64,000 nucleotides of DNA from Fomitopsis serialis (GCF_022376445.1 NW_025955020.1:172934-236933); one strand, 5' to 3'; positions 10,940-22,610 are shown, counted from the stretch's first letter. Numbers and translations: made by a program. Notes: generated by a model from the sequence alone, not told the origin.

Positions 10940-11970
10940 TTACCACCGCACATGAAAGTTATCTCTCCTGTCTCTCCTATCCTTCTCATCCCACCTTCGT
11001 TCCCGGTGCTTACGTGCCTCGTCGACTTCTCTTCTGTTGAACACGTCCCGATAGCCTTCCTCGACCCCACCATGCACGGTGCTCGGTGTCTCACTCCCAG
11101 CCGTCTCACGCTTCTTCCTCCGTATGAGTTCGAGGGCCCTTTGCCTCTCTGCGGACTCGCGATTCATGCGCGCCGCTTCCGCACTACGAGGCTCGGAAGA
11201 GGAGGGCGGTGGTCTATCGGGACGCGATGGACGAGAGCGAAAGGTGGACCGTGTGGACTGTGTGCCAGGGCGCGCGGAGAGTTGATGGTTGATGGATGTC
11301 AAAGGGTCGTTCACAGATTTACGGGCGAGCTCCCGGGACCTGTTGAGGTGTTCAGCAGTACACAAATAAACCTGTCGTGCAGCTGACATACTCTCGTGCT
11401 TCATCGCGATCCTTGCCCTTTCCGCTGTTGTGATCGGAATACCATGGCTTAAGGTCCTTCTCCAAAGGCGCGAGCGGTATCCCTTTCTCAGTCTCTGGGG
11501 CGGCTTTCTTGGTGGATCGCCCATGGACGGGCACCATTTGCTGACGGGGCCGGAAGGCATTAAGTTGCTGAACGATGAATGGCACAAGGATGACCTACTC
11601 ACCCGCTCAACGTCCTCGAACAGGTTAATGTGGCCACCGGACATGATGCTCGACGGACCAGCCTCATTCCTCTCAGCTTCATGGCCTTCCTCGTCCCCTT
11701 CTTCTCTTTGCTGGGTGATCCGCTGACTTGCCAGCCCGGCCCTCTGCCTGAGCAAGTCTATCCGAGCCTCAGAGTCCTGCGATACGACATCACATCACCG
11801 TACATAAGGGGAACCAGAGGTGAAAGAGAGTTACACACTGCCAGCATCATCCTGCCCTCCTGCACCGCTTCCTTCAGGCGCGCCTCTTCCTCATCTTGTC
11901 GGACCCGTTCGATGTTGTCTCGTCGGTATGGGTGGTAGGATTTATGATGGGCAATGTTAAGTTTCCCCAT
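10940..11970 (-). CDS. Cir_N-domain protein, LENG1-like
   Basis: Starts at ATG 11968-11970 and ends at TAA 10940-10942. The N-terminal 60 or so residues (LNIAHHKSYHPYRRDNIERV, then RQDEEEARLKEA and DSEARIDLLRQRAG) match the Cir_N domain of LENG1-type proteins: an aromatic KSWH/KSYH motif followed by NIERVRRDE and a charged helix. The middle carries a short hydrophobic GGHINLFEDVE segment, and the C-terminal half is Arg/Glu/Ser-rich, mostly disordered, with RRKKRET and a DRRDRRDNF end. Three introns separate four exons in frame. LENG1 homologues are small nuclear proteins found with spliceosomal components; that role is from the family, not visible here. About 270 residues in all. Confidence 0.85.
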
Positions 11971-13054
11971 TTGGCGGATAGGAAACGCAAAGAAAAGGTA
12001 GAAGGCTAGGAGATGGCTATGGTCGTCCTACGATAGGGCAGGAGTGTCGTCTGTGGCAAGAGGAGGGATTCAGGGAAGAGGGCGAGCTGAATGCGAGCCG
12101 AATGCATGCGCCCATGAGCGCCTCTCATCGGCACTTTCCGCCCACATACAAGCGCGCAAGTTCCGATTTCTCTTTCAACACGAACCCTCATCATCGCTGC
12201 TCGTCTATCGTGCAGCAACTCTTCGTCTCGCATCTGCAATGGCCTGGGGTACTGCGCGTGAAGAGGGAAGAGCAAACCTTCATATGGGCCCAATTAAGCC
12301 GGAGCGCTTCCTAGCTGTCTACGGACAGGGTGGGATGTGCTTGACTATGAGGCTCGGACATCTTTATTTTGTTGTTGTTCTGTATTGTATATGCTATGAG
12401 ATGATTTGTTCACCGTTCCAGACCTTGTCGTTGGATGTCTGCTTATGTAGTGCGGTGCGTGCCGTCCGCTCGTATACACACCGACTTGCATGACCAGGCC
12501 TCCGGTGCGTGTAGTTCTCAGAACTGAGGACATCTGCTTGCACATCGCAGCTCCCTGCTGTGTAGGCTTGGCTCAACATCCATCGAATGTCAAATAACGT
12601 TCAAAGAACAAGCATGAACAACGATGAGTGCAGCTGTTTCAACGCGGCCAGCTCGCCACCAGCGTCCCCGACAGCGGCGGCACTACGACACCTTTCGATG
12701 CCCTTGAACATAATTGGGATCGAGTATACCCTTGTCCTTGCACAACGTCTTCGGCTTCAAACGACGGTAAATAATTGGTAGAGGCGTCGTGATGAGGTAT
12801 CAAAGAGGTATGTGGACAATTCTGAGGGGCCTGGGACAATTGAATATTGAATCCTTGGTGGCGCTAAGTACTGCGCATGGCGTTGAACATAACCAGTTCG
12901 TAGCCGACCATGACTTGCATCCTCGTGCCCTACTATCATCACGCATTCCGGTATCAATTCAGCTCTTTCGTTGAACACACGCGGATCCTCAAACCGCTTT
13001 CCCCTGAACTTGAGCTTGAACCTCGACCTGTAGGACTGCAAGTTCACGTCAATA
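11971..13054. other. Intergenic region with a DUF7702-like remnant
   Basis: Divergent promoter region of the LENG1-like gene (left) and TPR B' (right). No gene supported in 11971-12560. Positions 12567-12665 hold the remnant listed separately, and from about 12650 the sequence is the inner end of the right inverted-repeat arm. Confidence 0.55.
12567..12665 (-). pseudogene. Decayed 3' end of a DUF7702-like gene
   Basis: About 100 bp resembling 21463-21560, which is the last coding bases and downstream flank of the intact DUF7702-like gene. Shared blocks are TAGGCTTGGCTCAAC, GTCAAATAACGT, and the terminal codons for WPR then stop. The upstream part of the gene is absent; the sequence passes directly into the TPR repeat arm. 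It indicates that the TPR/DUF7702 junction was copied or that an earlier DUF7702 copy was cut away here. Confidence 0.6.
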
Positions 13055-15289
13055 ATGTCCAATACTGCACGAGCGCAAGAACTGAAAGCCGAGGGGAACA
13101 CACTGTTTGGTCAAGGCGAGTATACCACTGCGTCCGCGAAGTACGCAGAGGCCCTTCAGCATGACGACCAAAGTGCGATCCTGTACGCCAATCGCGCGGC
13201 TTGCTCGCTTCATTTGCGCAAGTAAGTGGTATGACCGCTGTACCACTGTTCGTGGTGTCTCTAACTCGTGCGCACAGATTCGATGAAGCCAAAGTCGACG
13301 CTGAGAAGGTCGCGCTGCAGCTCCCAAAGAATGAATCACACTGACCTGGACTATTTGTGTAGGCTGTAGAGCTGGATCCGGGGTACGCGAAAGGCTGGGG
13401 ACGTTTGGCCGCTGCATGCGATGTGCGTCTCCGTTTTCTCTGATATCGTCTCTCCTTCAATCACAGTCTCGTATGGAAAGGGTTTACAAGAGTACGAGAA
13501 GAGCGCGGTATGCTGGAGGAGGGCATTGGCCGCCTTGCCTCAACGGGATGTCACCGCCGCAGAGTTGAATCAGAAGGAGCAGTGCGAAGCCGGTGAGAAA
13601 GATGCGCTCACCAAATTAGCTAAGGCTACCGGCATACTTGTCGACGGTGATTCTATGAAAGGCAAGTGGCCGTGGGATCGTGTCGCAGCGATGGAAGACG
13701 AATTGCAGGCTGGTTACCCCAAGAATGCTGACAGCAGCGTGAGTGATGCCTACAGTCTGTGGTGCGCGTGCTGACCCAGCTCGGTATGTAGGCGTGGGTT
13801 ATGCTGCGTGCTGTCAGGGTGCGTCATAGCGTAAGATGGGCAGAAAGATTGTTGGGCTCAGAGTGTTCCGTCAGCTGTGGGACAGAGGTAGTCGCGGCAT
13901 GACGCAAGTGAAGACGCGTATGACCCCCGCCGGACTACAATGGGGCGGGTGCGATGGCGTGAGCCTCCCCGATTTTCTGTCATCCGCGTCGGCTGACAGG
14001 TTTCAGGTTTTGGCTAGTCTTACGGACGCGATTCTCACTGATGTGCGAGTCTTTCGCATAGAAGGGTTCCAATGGTTGGAGATGTTCAACAAACAAGGTA
14101 TGTTGCAATAAATGTCAGAGCCATAATCTGACAGTGGGCACCACATAGCGAAGTTGGAAGCGAGAAGAACAGGCGCATGGCCTAGCTTAACGGTAGAAAG
14201 GATACAAGCAGAGGCAGTGAAGCGGCAACAGCAAGAAGGCTGGGACGCCGCTCGTAATGCCGTTGATGTCACTGTCCGGTATGGCACACACGCGGAGACA
14301 CTGTTCTGACTGCTTATCCAGTTCCCGTTACTCCAGTATATGGGTTATGCAGGGGTTCCTCGCCACCCATGTGAACGCGAATACACAAGTAGCCCTCCAG
14401 CATTTCAACGCAGCATTGGACTTGCTCAATTGGGGACGGACGGCGTCGTGGCGGGATGCTTCTGCGCGAGACAGAGGAGATGTCTTTGAAGACTATTTCG
14501 TGAGGGCTGTCCGCGGATTGAGACTAGAGGTACTGAGGGCTGTGCGTGCACGAAATTGTGATGTGCCGTATATACTTGTTATCTGACGCGCGCCTTCCTC
14601 TCAGGATTGTGCGATTCTGCCCCATCCCGAGGCCGCTCTGCAGACCTTATATGAAGAGGTACAGAGTATGATTAGCGAAATACCTGAGGTCGAGACAGTA
14701 GTGCTTACTGAAGGAGGACGTGGACCCGGTTTTGTGTCGGCCTTTAGCATCTATCTCAAGGCTCATGCACTCACGTAGGCTGTTCTATGCCTCCCTCTGT
14801 ATCACGAGCTCACTCGTGTCCCTGTATAGCACGGTCGGGTTCTATCACCAGAAGATAGTTGATCAATACCCACCGCGAGAGGAGGATGGGGCAACGATAG
14901 TGAAGCATTACCTCGAGGCGCATGTGGCTTACTTGGAAGCAGCCATGCTCTATCCAAAGGACGACGAGAAGCATGCATGTACGTCGTGCACTGTCCCATG
15001 TACTGTGGCTGATCTGCACTGTACGCAAGGGTTCCTGCATGTTGCGTTTGACGCGCTACGGATGTGCGGCGGTCCCTTTGGATTAGCTCTGAATGTGACG
15101 AAACAAATGCGCTTGGCTTTGCCCCATATCATGAAGATCTGGCAATTCTCGCAGGCCGCGAAACAAGGTGCATACGTGTGCTGTGAAGAGGTACTGAAGA
15201 TAGGGCGAAAGATAGAGAAGGATCTGGCGGACGGCAAAATCACATTGGAGGATCCTATGCTTCCAAACTATGCACCGTGGACCCCATGA
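13055..15289 (+). CDS. TPR-domain protein B', right copy
   Basis: ATG at 13055-13057, stop at 15287-15289. Exon 1 (13055-13221) encodes the first TPR (EGNTLFGQGEYTT, LYANRAACSLHL). The next exons give DEAKVDAEK, AVELDPGYAKGWGRLAAACD, and an exon from about 13490 starting GLQEYEKSA and rich in Lys/Glu. Later exons carry LWDRGSRGMTQ, a Cys-rich QWGGCDG stretch, HFNAALDLLNWGRT, ALQTLYEEVQSM and the final IEKDLADGKITLED. The N-terminal three-TPR block is the only recognised domain, consistent with a protein-interaction or co-chaperone role; the C-terminal 350 or so residues are unassigned. All joins examined stay in frame, so this copy looks intact, unlike the left copy. Followed on the same strand by its tandem paralogue at 16028. 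Confidence 0.8.
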
Positions 15290-16027
15290 ATGCTGTGGCC
15301 ACGAAGTGTTGCGATTCGAGTTGTAGTCCCGGTGAGTCCACTGGCTCGTATCAGTAGTCGTGGATTGAAATTTCATGCATCGAAACTGATACTTGTGCAC
15401 GTTTGCCAGTGACCATGGTGCAAAATATACATTCCTGATTACACGCTACAATCCGTATTGACGACAAGTTTCCGCCGCTGATGAGCGCTTGAGCGAGGAT
15501 GGAAACAAGGCGGGCGCCTCTGTGGAGGAGGAGGAGGAGGAGGGTATTCCATTTAGTCACGACATCTAGACGCCTCGGCGTTTTCGATGTGTGAAGCACA
15601 GGCCAATCGGGCAACTGTGTAAATGGAATCGGTGCCCGCTGTTTCAATGCTACCTATGTATTGCTTTGTACCGCAAGGGCATGCCGATAAACCTTTGCTC
15701 TCCGCTCTCGGGTGCTCATTTTCGATAGACGACATATACGTGCTACTCACAGATCGGCGGCAAAGATTAATGGACAACTGTCGCGATGGGATCGTCACAT
15801 GCGTCACTCAAGCTGCTTCTGGCATACCGTGAAGTTCTTAAGAACGATCGCCCCGGGTCCGCTATCCCTGGGAGTGAAGGGGAACCCTATACTGTATTTG
15901 CATGTATTTGCTTGCGTATCTGTGCCCAAACTGACCGTATCGATCTTAGTAGCCTCAAGCTCGCAAGCATAGCTGCATACAACCATCTCTAGTCTGCGGT
16001 GGCCGCCTGAGCTGCACGTCATCAGCC
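15290..16027. other. Spacer between TPR B' and TPR A'
   Basis: Right-arm counterpart of 179-861. No gene supported. It includes a short GGA/GAG run at 15524-15542 and the likely promoter of TPR A'. Confidence 0.55.
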
Positions 16028-19000
16028 ATGTCTGATTCTACGCTTGCGCTGCAGCTTAAATCCGAAGGGAACTCGTTGTTCGCAAGTGGCGAATATTACT
16101 CCGCGTGGCTCAAGTACGGGCAGGCCATCTCGCACGATGATCAGAACGCGATCCTATATGCCAATCGCGCGGCGGCCTTGATCCACTTGGACATGTAAGT
16201 TGCCGGCGTGTATATGCTGTATGCGCGCTCAAGTAATGTCTGTACAGGTTCCCGGAGGCAAAATCTGATGCGCAGAAGGTTCAGCTCTGCCCTCTCTCTG
16301 CCGATGCCAAACGGATCGCACTGACCCGGGTCATCATGAATTTGAATGTAGGCTACAGAACTAGACCCAACGTATGCGAAGGGTTGGGGTCGTCTCGCTG
16401 CGGCATGCAAAGTGCGCTTCCGTTTTTGTGGCTCTCTCTCCTCTCATCATGTCCCCATCGTGGATAGGGTTTGCGAGAATATGAGAAGAGTGCCGAATAT
16501 TTCAAGAAAGCAATAGCATCCATGCCGACTCGGAAGCAAGATCTCACTGCCGCGATATTGAAGCAGAAGGAGCAGTGGGAGGTCGACATGAAGACCGCGC
16601 AGGACCAAGCAGCGAAAGTCTCAGCGGGGATCAGGGAGATGAAAGGCAGGTGGCCTCCGGATCGTGCCAAAGCGATGAAAGAAGAGCTCCAGGCTCGTTT
16701 GCCCGAGAGTGCAAGCAGCAGTGTGAGTGATCAGAGATCTGTTTCTCACATGCCGTGCTAACTTTGTTGCAAAGGCCTGGGTTCTGTTGCGAGCTTCTGA
16801 GGTACGTATGTGCCTCGTTGACAATTTCGCAGTCGTGGACTACTTCGCTAGTTCTGGGACAGGGGCATCTTTACTTTGACCCAATTCAGGAAGTGGCCAA
16901 CGATCCGTGGAATAGAAGTCTTTGTTTGCCAAGACGTGGGTCTCACAGTGTCTTTCCTCAGTGTTTGTAGTGATGCGCTGTAGGTCGTGGCCTGTATCAC
17001 GAACGCCATACTCATCGATGATCGTGTATTTAACATGCACTCGCCAATTTTGTCGGACAAATGGCCTCAACAAGGTATGATGTTCGAAGAGTCGCGATTA
17101 GCATAACCTGAAGGCGGGTGTCAAAATAGTGGCAATGGAAGAGAAGGCCACTGGTGCATGGCGCGACGACGTCCCGGTGCAAGAAGTCATAAGAGAAGCG
17201 TTGATACGTCAAGAGCAAGGAGGCTGGGATTCAGTTCGCCGTTCGATTGATACCACTATCCGGTAAGTATGCTGTGCGGTTGCCATAATCTGCTGGCGGC
17301 TCATATACCCTGTTTGTTTTAGTGTTAGGATCATGCGAGGGTATTTCGCTATGCACACCCAGAAAGGCACACAAGAGGCCCTCACTCACTATAACGCGGC
17401 GCTGGAATTGCTTGAATGGGGACGGACGGGCCCGTGGAAAGGTGTCCCTCGCGAAGACAAAGGCGAGATCTTCGAGTTACATTGGATGAGGGGTCTTCGT
17501 AGGCTGAGACTAGAAGCATTGAGGGTTGTACGTGCATGCCATTCACCACCGTACTTCAAGTTGCCTACACCGCCAATTTCTGCCCACGTAGTCACCAGAG
17601 CTACGCCACACGTGGGAGTCGGCCGACGGGTTATAGAGCACCCATGTAGCTGCCACCCGTAATTTACCTTTTTGGGACATGTGGTTCCCCGCCGCACCGA
17701 TGTATGGATTCCAGCCGGCTGCCATGTCCCCTTTAGATAATTATGCAGGCAGTAGAGACCCGCTCGTATTGCAAGCACCAATGTATTTAAGGGCATCTCG
17801 CCCGATGTGGATCATGTGGATGGTATACAACAATATATTGATCTCTATCCCACATGTCCACTACGTCGTGAGTAGACCTAAATTGGGCTGGTAGACATCA
17901 CTCGCTCAGGCTGATTACTGGCTTCATTCTATACACTTACCACATCGCACAGCGGCGGTTTGACGTAGCGCAACTTGAACTTCAGTCAAAAGTGGCCTGC
18001 AAACCATCGCAAATGTAGATGTATTCAAGTTCGCGGCCCATCGCGGTGATAAATTGCTACGTTGACTAATATGCATACCACTACATGTCGAATGCGCGGG
18101 CATGCCATCAAGGCTTTTCACATATATGAATTGCGACGAGTTGCCATTGCTGGCCCATATGATCATGCAGCATACCCCGATTGAACAAGAGTGGTCAGAC
18201 TCGGAGTGCATTGTCATCCTCGGCGCCAGGGTCGTCCAGAACCGTGTCGGAACTGCTCGTCGTAACGGAGCTCGACAGGGAGAGGGCAGGAACTATTGAG
18301 TCATGGACGAGCCCCCATGGGACGCGGGCGTCGGCCTCCGAGCTCCAGTCCAGACTTGAAGTTAAAAGCGCCCGCCTCGGAGTTTCCCGATCGGCGTGCT
18401 GAGCTGACGCTTTCTTCCTCCCTTGTCTGAGTCTCCACCGCCATGACGGACTCCTGCGCTCGTGTATGAATCGAAGTCCCGCAAACCATTCGCCTTCGCA
18501 TGGCTCTTCCAAGACGTAACACAATCACCAGCGGGCGATTTCGGACACATGCAATGTCCGTGAAAAGTCGCCTCCATGGCAACAAGGCTGCAGAAACCCG
18601 ACGAGGGCAAGACGAGAGGAAGGAGCAGGCAGCTTCAAAGAAAGCACGAAGGCTTTAAGCTGAGCTCATTACTTGCTTGCCTGCTCATCTACGTGTCTCT
18701 ACTTCCGCCCGCCCGCTCGCTCAACTAGCTGTCAGCTGGCTCTGGCATCAGCCGTATGGCGCACCCACATGCTCGCTCTCTCAGTGTGGGCCTGCTTCCT
18801 CGTATATCCGCCGGCCGTCTGTGTGCTTATCTGCTCGTCCGCGCACCCGACTGCTTGTCTACCTGTCTGACTGCTCGTCTGCTCGTCTGCTCGCCCGACT
18901 GCTCGTATGTCCGCCTGACTGCTCTCCCATCCACATGCATGTCTTCCCCCAGCCCGTCCGGCGCAGGCAATCAGGACCACGCACCAAAAGCATTCGGGCC

Positions 19001-20906
19001 GCACCATACCCGAACACGATGAATCTGAGCACCTGCGCTCAAGCTCGAGTGCAACAAGCGCAGAGAAAGCAAGAGAGGCGTATACAAGGAGACCATCTGT
19101 TGCTAGTCACCATGGTCCGCCAGTCCGCGCATCCTACTTGCGCATCCTCTCGCCCAACTGCTTGCCCTCTCGCGCCTGCTCCCGCGCCTGCCTGTCCTTG
19201 CCCGCTCGCGCTCGTCCATTCGTCCGCCCGTGCTCGGCTCATTGCCCGCCCACTTGCTAGCCCGTTCTCTTGCTTGCCCGTTCTTGGCCACGCACCCGCC
19301 GGTTCTTGCTCGCCTGCTCGCCCTCTCCTACCCATCCGTCCACCGGTTCTTGTCCGCTTGCACTAGCGTCTGTGAACTTGTCGCCCGCTCTTGCCTGCCT
19401 ACCTGTCCGGCTTTCTGCTTACCTCCTCGTCCGCTTGCTTGCTCGCACGCTCGTACTCCTTCTTGCCCACGGCCTCTCGCATGCACCCCCTTGTGCGCCC
19501 ACTCGGCCGGCCGGCACCCACGCGATCGCCCACTCATCCACGCACCCACAGGCCCGAAGTTCGAGCCCTCTGCAGTACGTATCCACGCCTCGGTGAATGT
19601 GCCTGTGCTATCCAAATCTGCCGGCCACCTCTCGACAGGTCTTGTGAGTAGATGGAAGAGCATCAAGCCGTACATAGGTATGGGAGTTGAGAATGGTGGA
19701 CGAAAGTAGTGGTGTATATAATATACATGTAAATCGCCGTGAATTGAAGTGTATGGTTGAGCTTGCATTTCCCTGCATTTCACAGCCATTGAATGTGTAT
19801 TTGCGCAAATGGCATCCGGATGGAGACTCGCAGTACGAACAGACGGATGGTATAGATTCGCACAGGTGACAGTCGACGGGCTGACTGAACGAAATCCAGG
19901 AAGGTTTGCCAGGTGGCCACCATATGGCGATGCAGGCAATGGGAAGGAGGACGAGCGTGTGTACTATATATGGGTTTACAATGTGACCTATGCCCGACCT
20001 GGAATCGGTCCGGAGCCATCCCCGATGAAGTCTGGCATCCACATGGTGGTGATGCCAGCGACACATAGCCTTGAGGTGGGCTCCTCAAGACGGCGACTAC
20101 CTAGCCACCACCTGTCGAAATTTTGGCGGTGTAGTCGACTGATACATAATCTTATCCAGGCTTCAAGTCGCAAAATCACAGAAATAACCCCGCAGAGCCC
20201 GATAGCCCCTTTGGAAGCCCTGTATGAAGAGGCACAAAGCATCATTCGTGAGATGCCAGAGATCGGACAAGCATCATTTCCAGGGGGACATCAGGACTAC
20301 GGGGATGTCCGTGGTTTCGTGTCGGCGTTCGGCGTCTATCCCAAGGCTCACGCATTGGCGTTAGTTTAACTGCTCTTCATCTCTGTGACACCTCGTATTG
20401 ATTCGCATAATAATTTCTAGCGCGACTGGGTTCTACCACGAACACATGGCGATTCGAAACATCGACGATGATTTCGCCGCCACAGTCAATCATTTCTCCG
20501 AGTCGCAGCGGGCTTTCTATCAGGCAGCCATGCTATTACCTCGGGATGACGAGCAGCACATCTGTACGTCTTTCTCAATACAGGTCACCCGCATTCTGTT
20601 ATCTGACACCCAAATGTTTCTGAACAAGGGTATCTGCATACTGCGCTACACGCACTGGAAACGTGTGTAGTTCAATTCAGGGTTCCCCTCCGCATCATGA
20701 AACAGCTCCGACTTGATGCACCGGGAGCGAGGAAGATCTGGGAATACGCGTTCGATACTAAGGGGGCGGGGCAGGGGATATTCATGAATCGGCTGATAGA
20801 GAAGGACTCGCGGTTCGAACGGAAGATGAGGCAGGACATAGCGGACGGGAAGTTCACTCCGGACAGTGTTATACCGCTGGACTACTTCAAAGAGAATGCC
20901 AAGTAA
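16028..20906 (+). CDS. TPR-domain protein A', interrupted by a 2.6-kb intron
   Basis: ATG at 16028-16030, stop at 20904-20906. Exons give the first TPR (EGNSLFASGEYYS, LYANRAAALIHL), ATELDPTYAKGWGRLAAACK, a Lys/Glu-rich exon starting GLREYEKSAEYF, then FWDRGIFTLTQF, ITNAILIDDRVFNM, HYNAALELLEWGRT, and after the long intron ALYEEAQSIIREM, FYQAAMLLPRDDEQ and a tail ending FKENAK. It is a diverged tandem paralogue of TPR B'. The intron at 17528-20159 is 2632 nt against 63 nt at the same place in TPR B'; the excess is the inserted element described separately. The donor (GTACGT) and acceptor (TTATCCAG) remain good, so the gene could still be spliced. Function beyond TPR binding is not inferred. 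Confidence 0.75.
17568..20131. mobile_element. 2.56-kb insertion with short TIRs in a TPR A' intron
   Basis: Both ends begin CACCGCCAA pointing inwards (left at 17568; right as TTGGCGGTG ending at 20131) and each is bordered by TA. Removing the element and one TA leaves an intron of 66 nt, close to the 63-nt intron at the same position in the paralogue. A TA target and short inverted repeats are features of Tc1/mariner-like elements, but no transposase frame was found inside, so it would be non-autonomous. Beyond about nine bases the two ends match only loosely. Confidence 0.5.
18670..19560. repeat. Degenerate pyrimidine-rich repeat
   Basis: Nearly 0.9 kb built from variants of CTGCTCG, CTTGCTCGCC and TGCCCGTTC without a fixed period. 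The plus strand is strongly C+T rich. It produces long spurious open frames rich in Leu, Ala, Cys, Ser and Pro on several frames. It lies in the middle of the intron insertion. Confidence 0.75.
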
Positions 20907-21540
20907 GACTGACTGGCCGACTGTCACCCTGATTCCCCAGTGTTGTACTTGTACCGTAGTTGTTTCTGTTGATATGTTACTACCGATCGACTTGAACCGC
21001 AGAATCCAAATTTCAGACATCGGAGGTAGACGATAGATGTGACCGCGGAGGCTCTGGTCCTCCGAGCGGGTGCCGCCGTGAAGATGCGTGACAGACCGAC
21101 TGACATCGACATGGGCTTTAGACGATTCCTCTTTTCCCTCCTCCTGCTCCTGCTCCCGACAAGTGACGCTTGAGCTTGAGCGCCTATCCAACCACTACAG
21201 TCACGGGTGACGGTCGTGGCAAGTATCAACTTATGTAATAAGTACTGTATCGGGCCGGGATCTCGGCCGGACAGGGTACTCGGTCAGTCGACCACCGTGG
21301 GCTCGATCTCAAAGTTGATCACAAGAAAACTATACCAGGAGGTAGAGGAGGATTCTGAGAGTCGACTGGTATGCATAATTTGTTGTAAGACTGGGAATTG
21401 AGCCTACGGCACTCGACTGACCGAGTACCATGTCCGGCCGAGATCCCGGCCCGATACAGTATGTAGGTTTGGCTCAACGCCCATAGCATTAAAGTCAAAT
21501 AACGTAAAAATATAGAAAGCGAGTATGAACAACAATGATC
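20907..21540. other. Convergent intergenic, TPR A' to DUF7702-like gene 1
   Basis: Both flanking genes end here. Contains the MITE-like element at 21245-21459 and a block from 21463 that matches 12567-12665. No gene supported. Confidence 0.6.
21245..21459. mobile_element. MITE-like element with TA target duplication
   Basis: A 215-bp element with inverted ends that pair over about 60 bp with few mismatches. The left end starts CTGTATCGGGCCGGG and the right end finishes CCCGGCCCGATACAG. Each end is bordered by TA (21243-21244 and 21460-21461). No coding capacity. The size, long inverted repeats and TA borders fit a Tc1/mariner-type MITE. Confidence 0.75.
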
Positions 21541-22610
21541 TCAACGCGGCCAGCCCGCCACAGGTCTCCGCTCCGCCGTCATTCTGTACCGCTCCTCGTC
21601 GTAGTCAACCGTCGCGCTCTTAACATAGTCCGTATCGTCCTGCAACCGAATCCGCGTCCCCGCAACCAAGTACACCATGACCGCCGCATACTCCATGAGG
21701 ACGCTCATGACCAAGTAGATGACCCAGCTGCCGGTGGTCGCGCTGAACTTGGCCAGAGTTGAGTCAGACGTTGTGCTGCTGACCACGCCAGAGGCAGAAA
21801 TGGATTGTGTGGAGGGGGCGAACGCGGAGAGTACGGTGTAGACCACGCGGACAAGAAGGAAGGGGAGAGCAAGGCTGATGCTCTTGAGCAACTGGTATTT
21901 ACGGTTCGTTCAGCTCGTTTGTAACGGCATAATAACAACTCACCGTCCTCCTAGCTTTCATGATATTACTCATCTCGCTCCAGCAGCGCATGTGCAATAG
22001 GAAGATCGACCCGAAGAGCACCGCGAAGAGGATGGCGCCGGCGTGCCGGAGGTCTGCCCCCTTGTTCAAGTCAGCTGCCGTCTTCGCGTTGCCTATGTCG
22101 ACGCCGCCAACGATGGCAAGAATCAAGGCAATCGTGCAGATGAGCGACATGATCCTGAGGCCCCGTGAGATGAGCGGGTCATCGCTGAGGGTGCGCTGAC
22201 ACCTGACAGCAACAATGAAGGTCAGCATAATCTATCATGTTGGGAGCAGATCGACAGTACTGACACTGTTGCGAGGAACCCGATCGTTGCGAGTAAGAGA
22301 GGTGACACGCCGGCAGACGTCAGCGTGTAGGACACGATGTCCAATGTTATGTTCGACGGATTCTGCTCCGCGGCGACTTGCGTGGCACCGCCGACGATAC
22401 GGACTGAGGGCCAGTGGACAGGTAAGCGTGGTATCACTGTATGGTCGTCTGACAACACGTACCAATTGACAGGATAAGTAGGAAGATCCATCCTGCCCTC
22501 CTGGTAATACCGTGCTTGGCTACGAGAGAGCCCGAGACGAAGAGCACGGGTAGGTACATGACAATCTCTGCTACAGCGATGTCGCCACGGGGATCCAAGT
22601 GGATAGTCAT
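21541..22610 (-). CDS. Seven-helix membrane protein 1, DUF7702-like
   Basis: ATG at 22608-22610, TGA at 21541-21543, four exons. About 300 residues with seven hydrophobic helices, in order: AVAEIVMYLPVLFVSG, GWIFLLILSI, a helix ending ATIGFL, LICTIALILAIVGG, ILFAVLFGSIFLLHM, LPFLLVRVVYTVLSAF, and a last helix after GSWVIYLV. Between helices 2 and 3 is the RIVGGATQVAAEQNPS loop, and a short tail ends in WPR. This is the layout of fungal DUF7702 proteins, whose role is unknown. A tandem paralogue lies 0.8 kb upstream on the same strand. A TATAAA box lies about 143 nt upstream of the ATG. Assignment to DUF7702 is by recall of the family pattern, so the family name is less certain than the fold. 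Confidence 0.8.

Larger units (their letters stand above)
12650..16200. repeat. Right arm of the inverted segmental duplication
   Basis: Plus-strand counterpart of 1-3525. It contains TPR B', the spacer and the first exon of TPR A'. Because the left arm runs off the window, the outer limit of the match cannot be set. Confidence 0.85.

Noticed and set aside
18677..19939. Long open frames on both strands with Leu/Ala/Cys/Pro or Gly/Arg runs
   Set aside because: They are translations of the degenerate pyrimidine-rich repeat. All frames are open because the repeat lacks stop triplets, and no domain is present.
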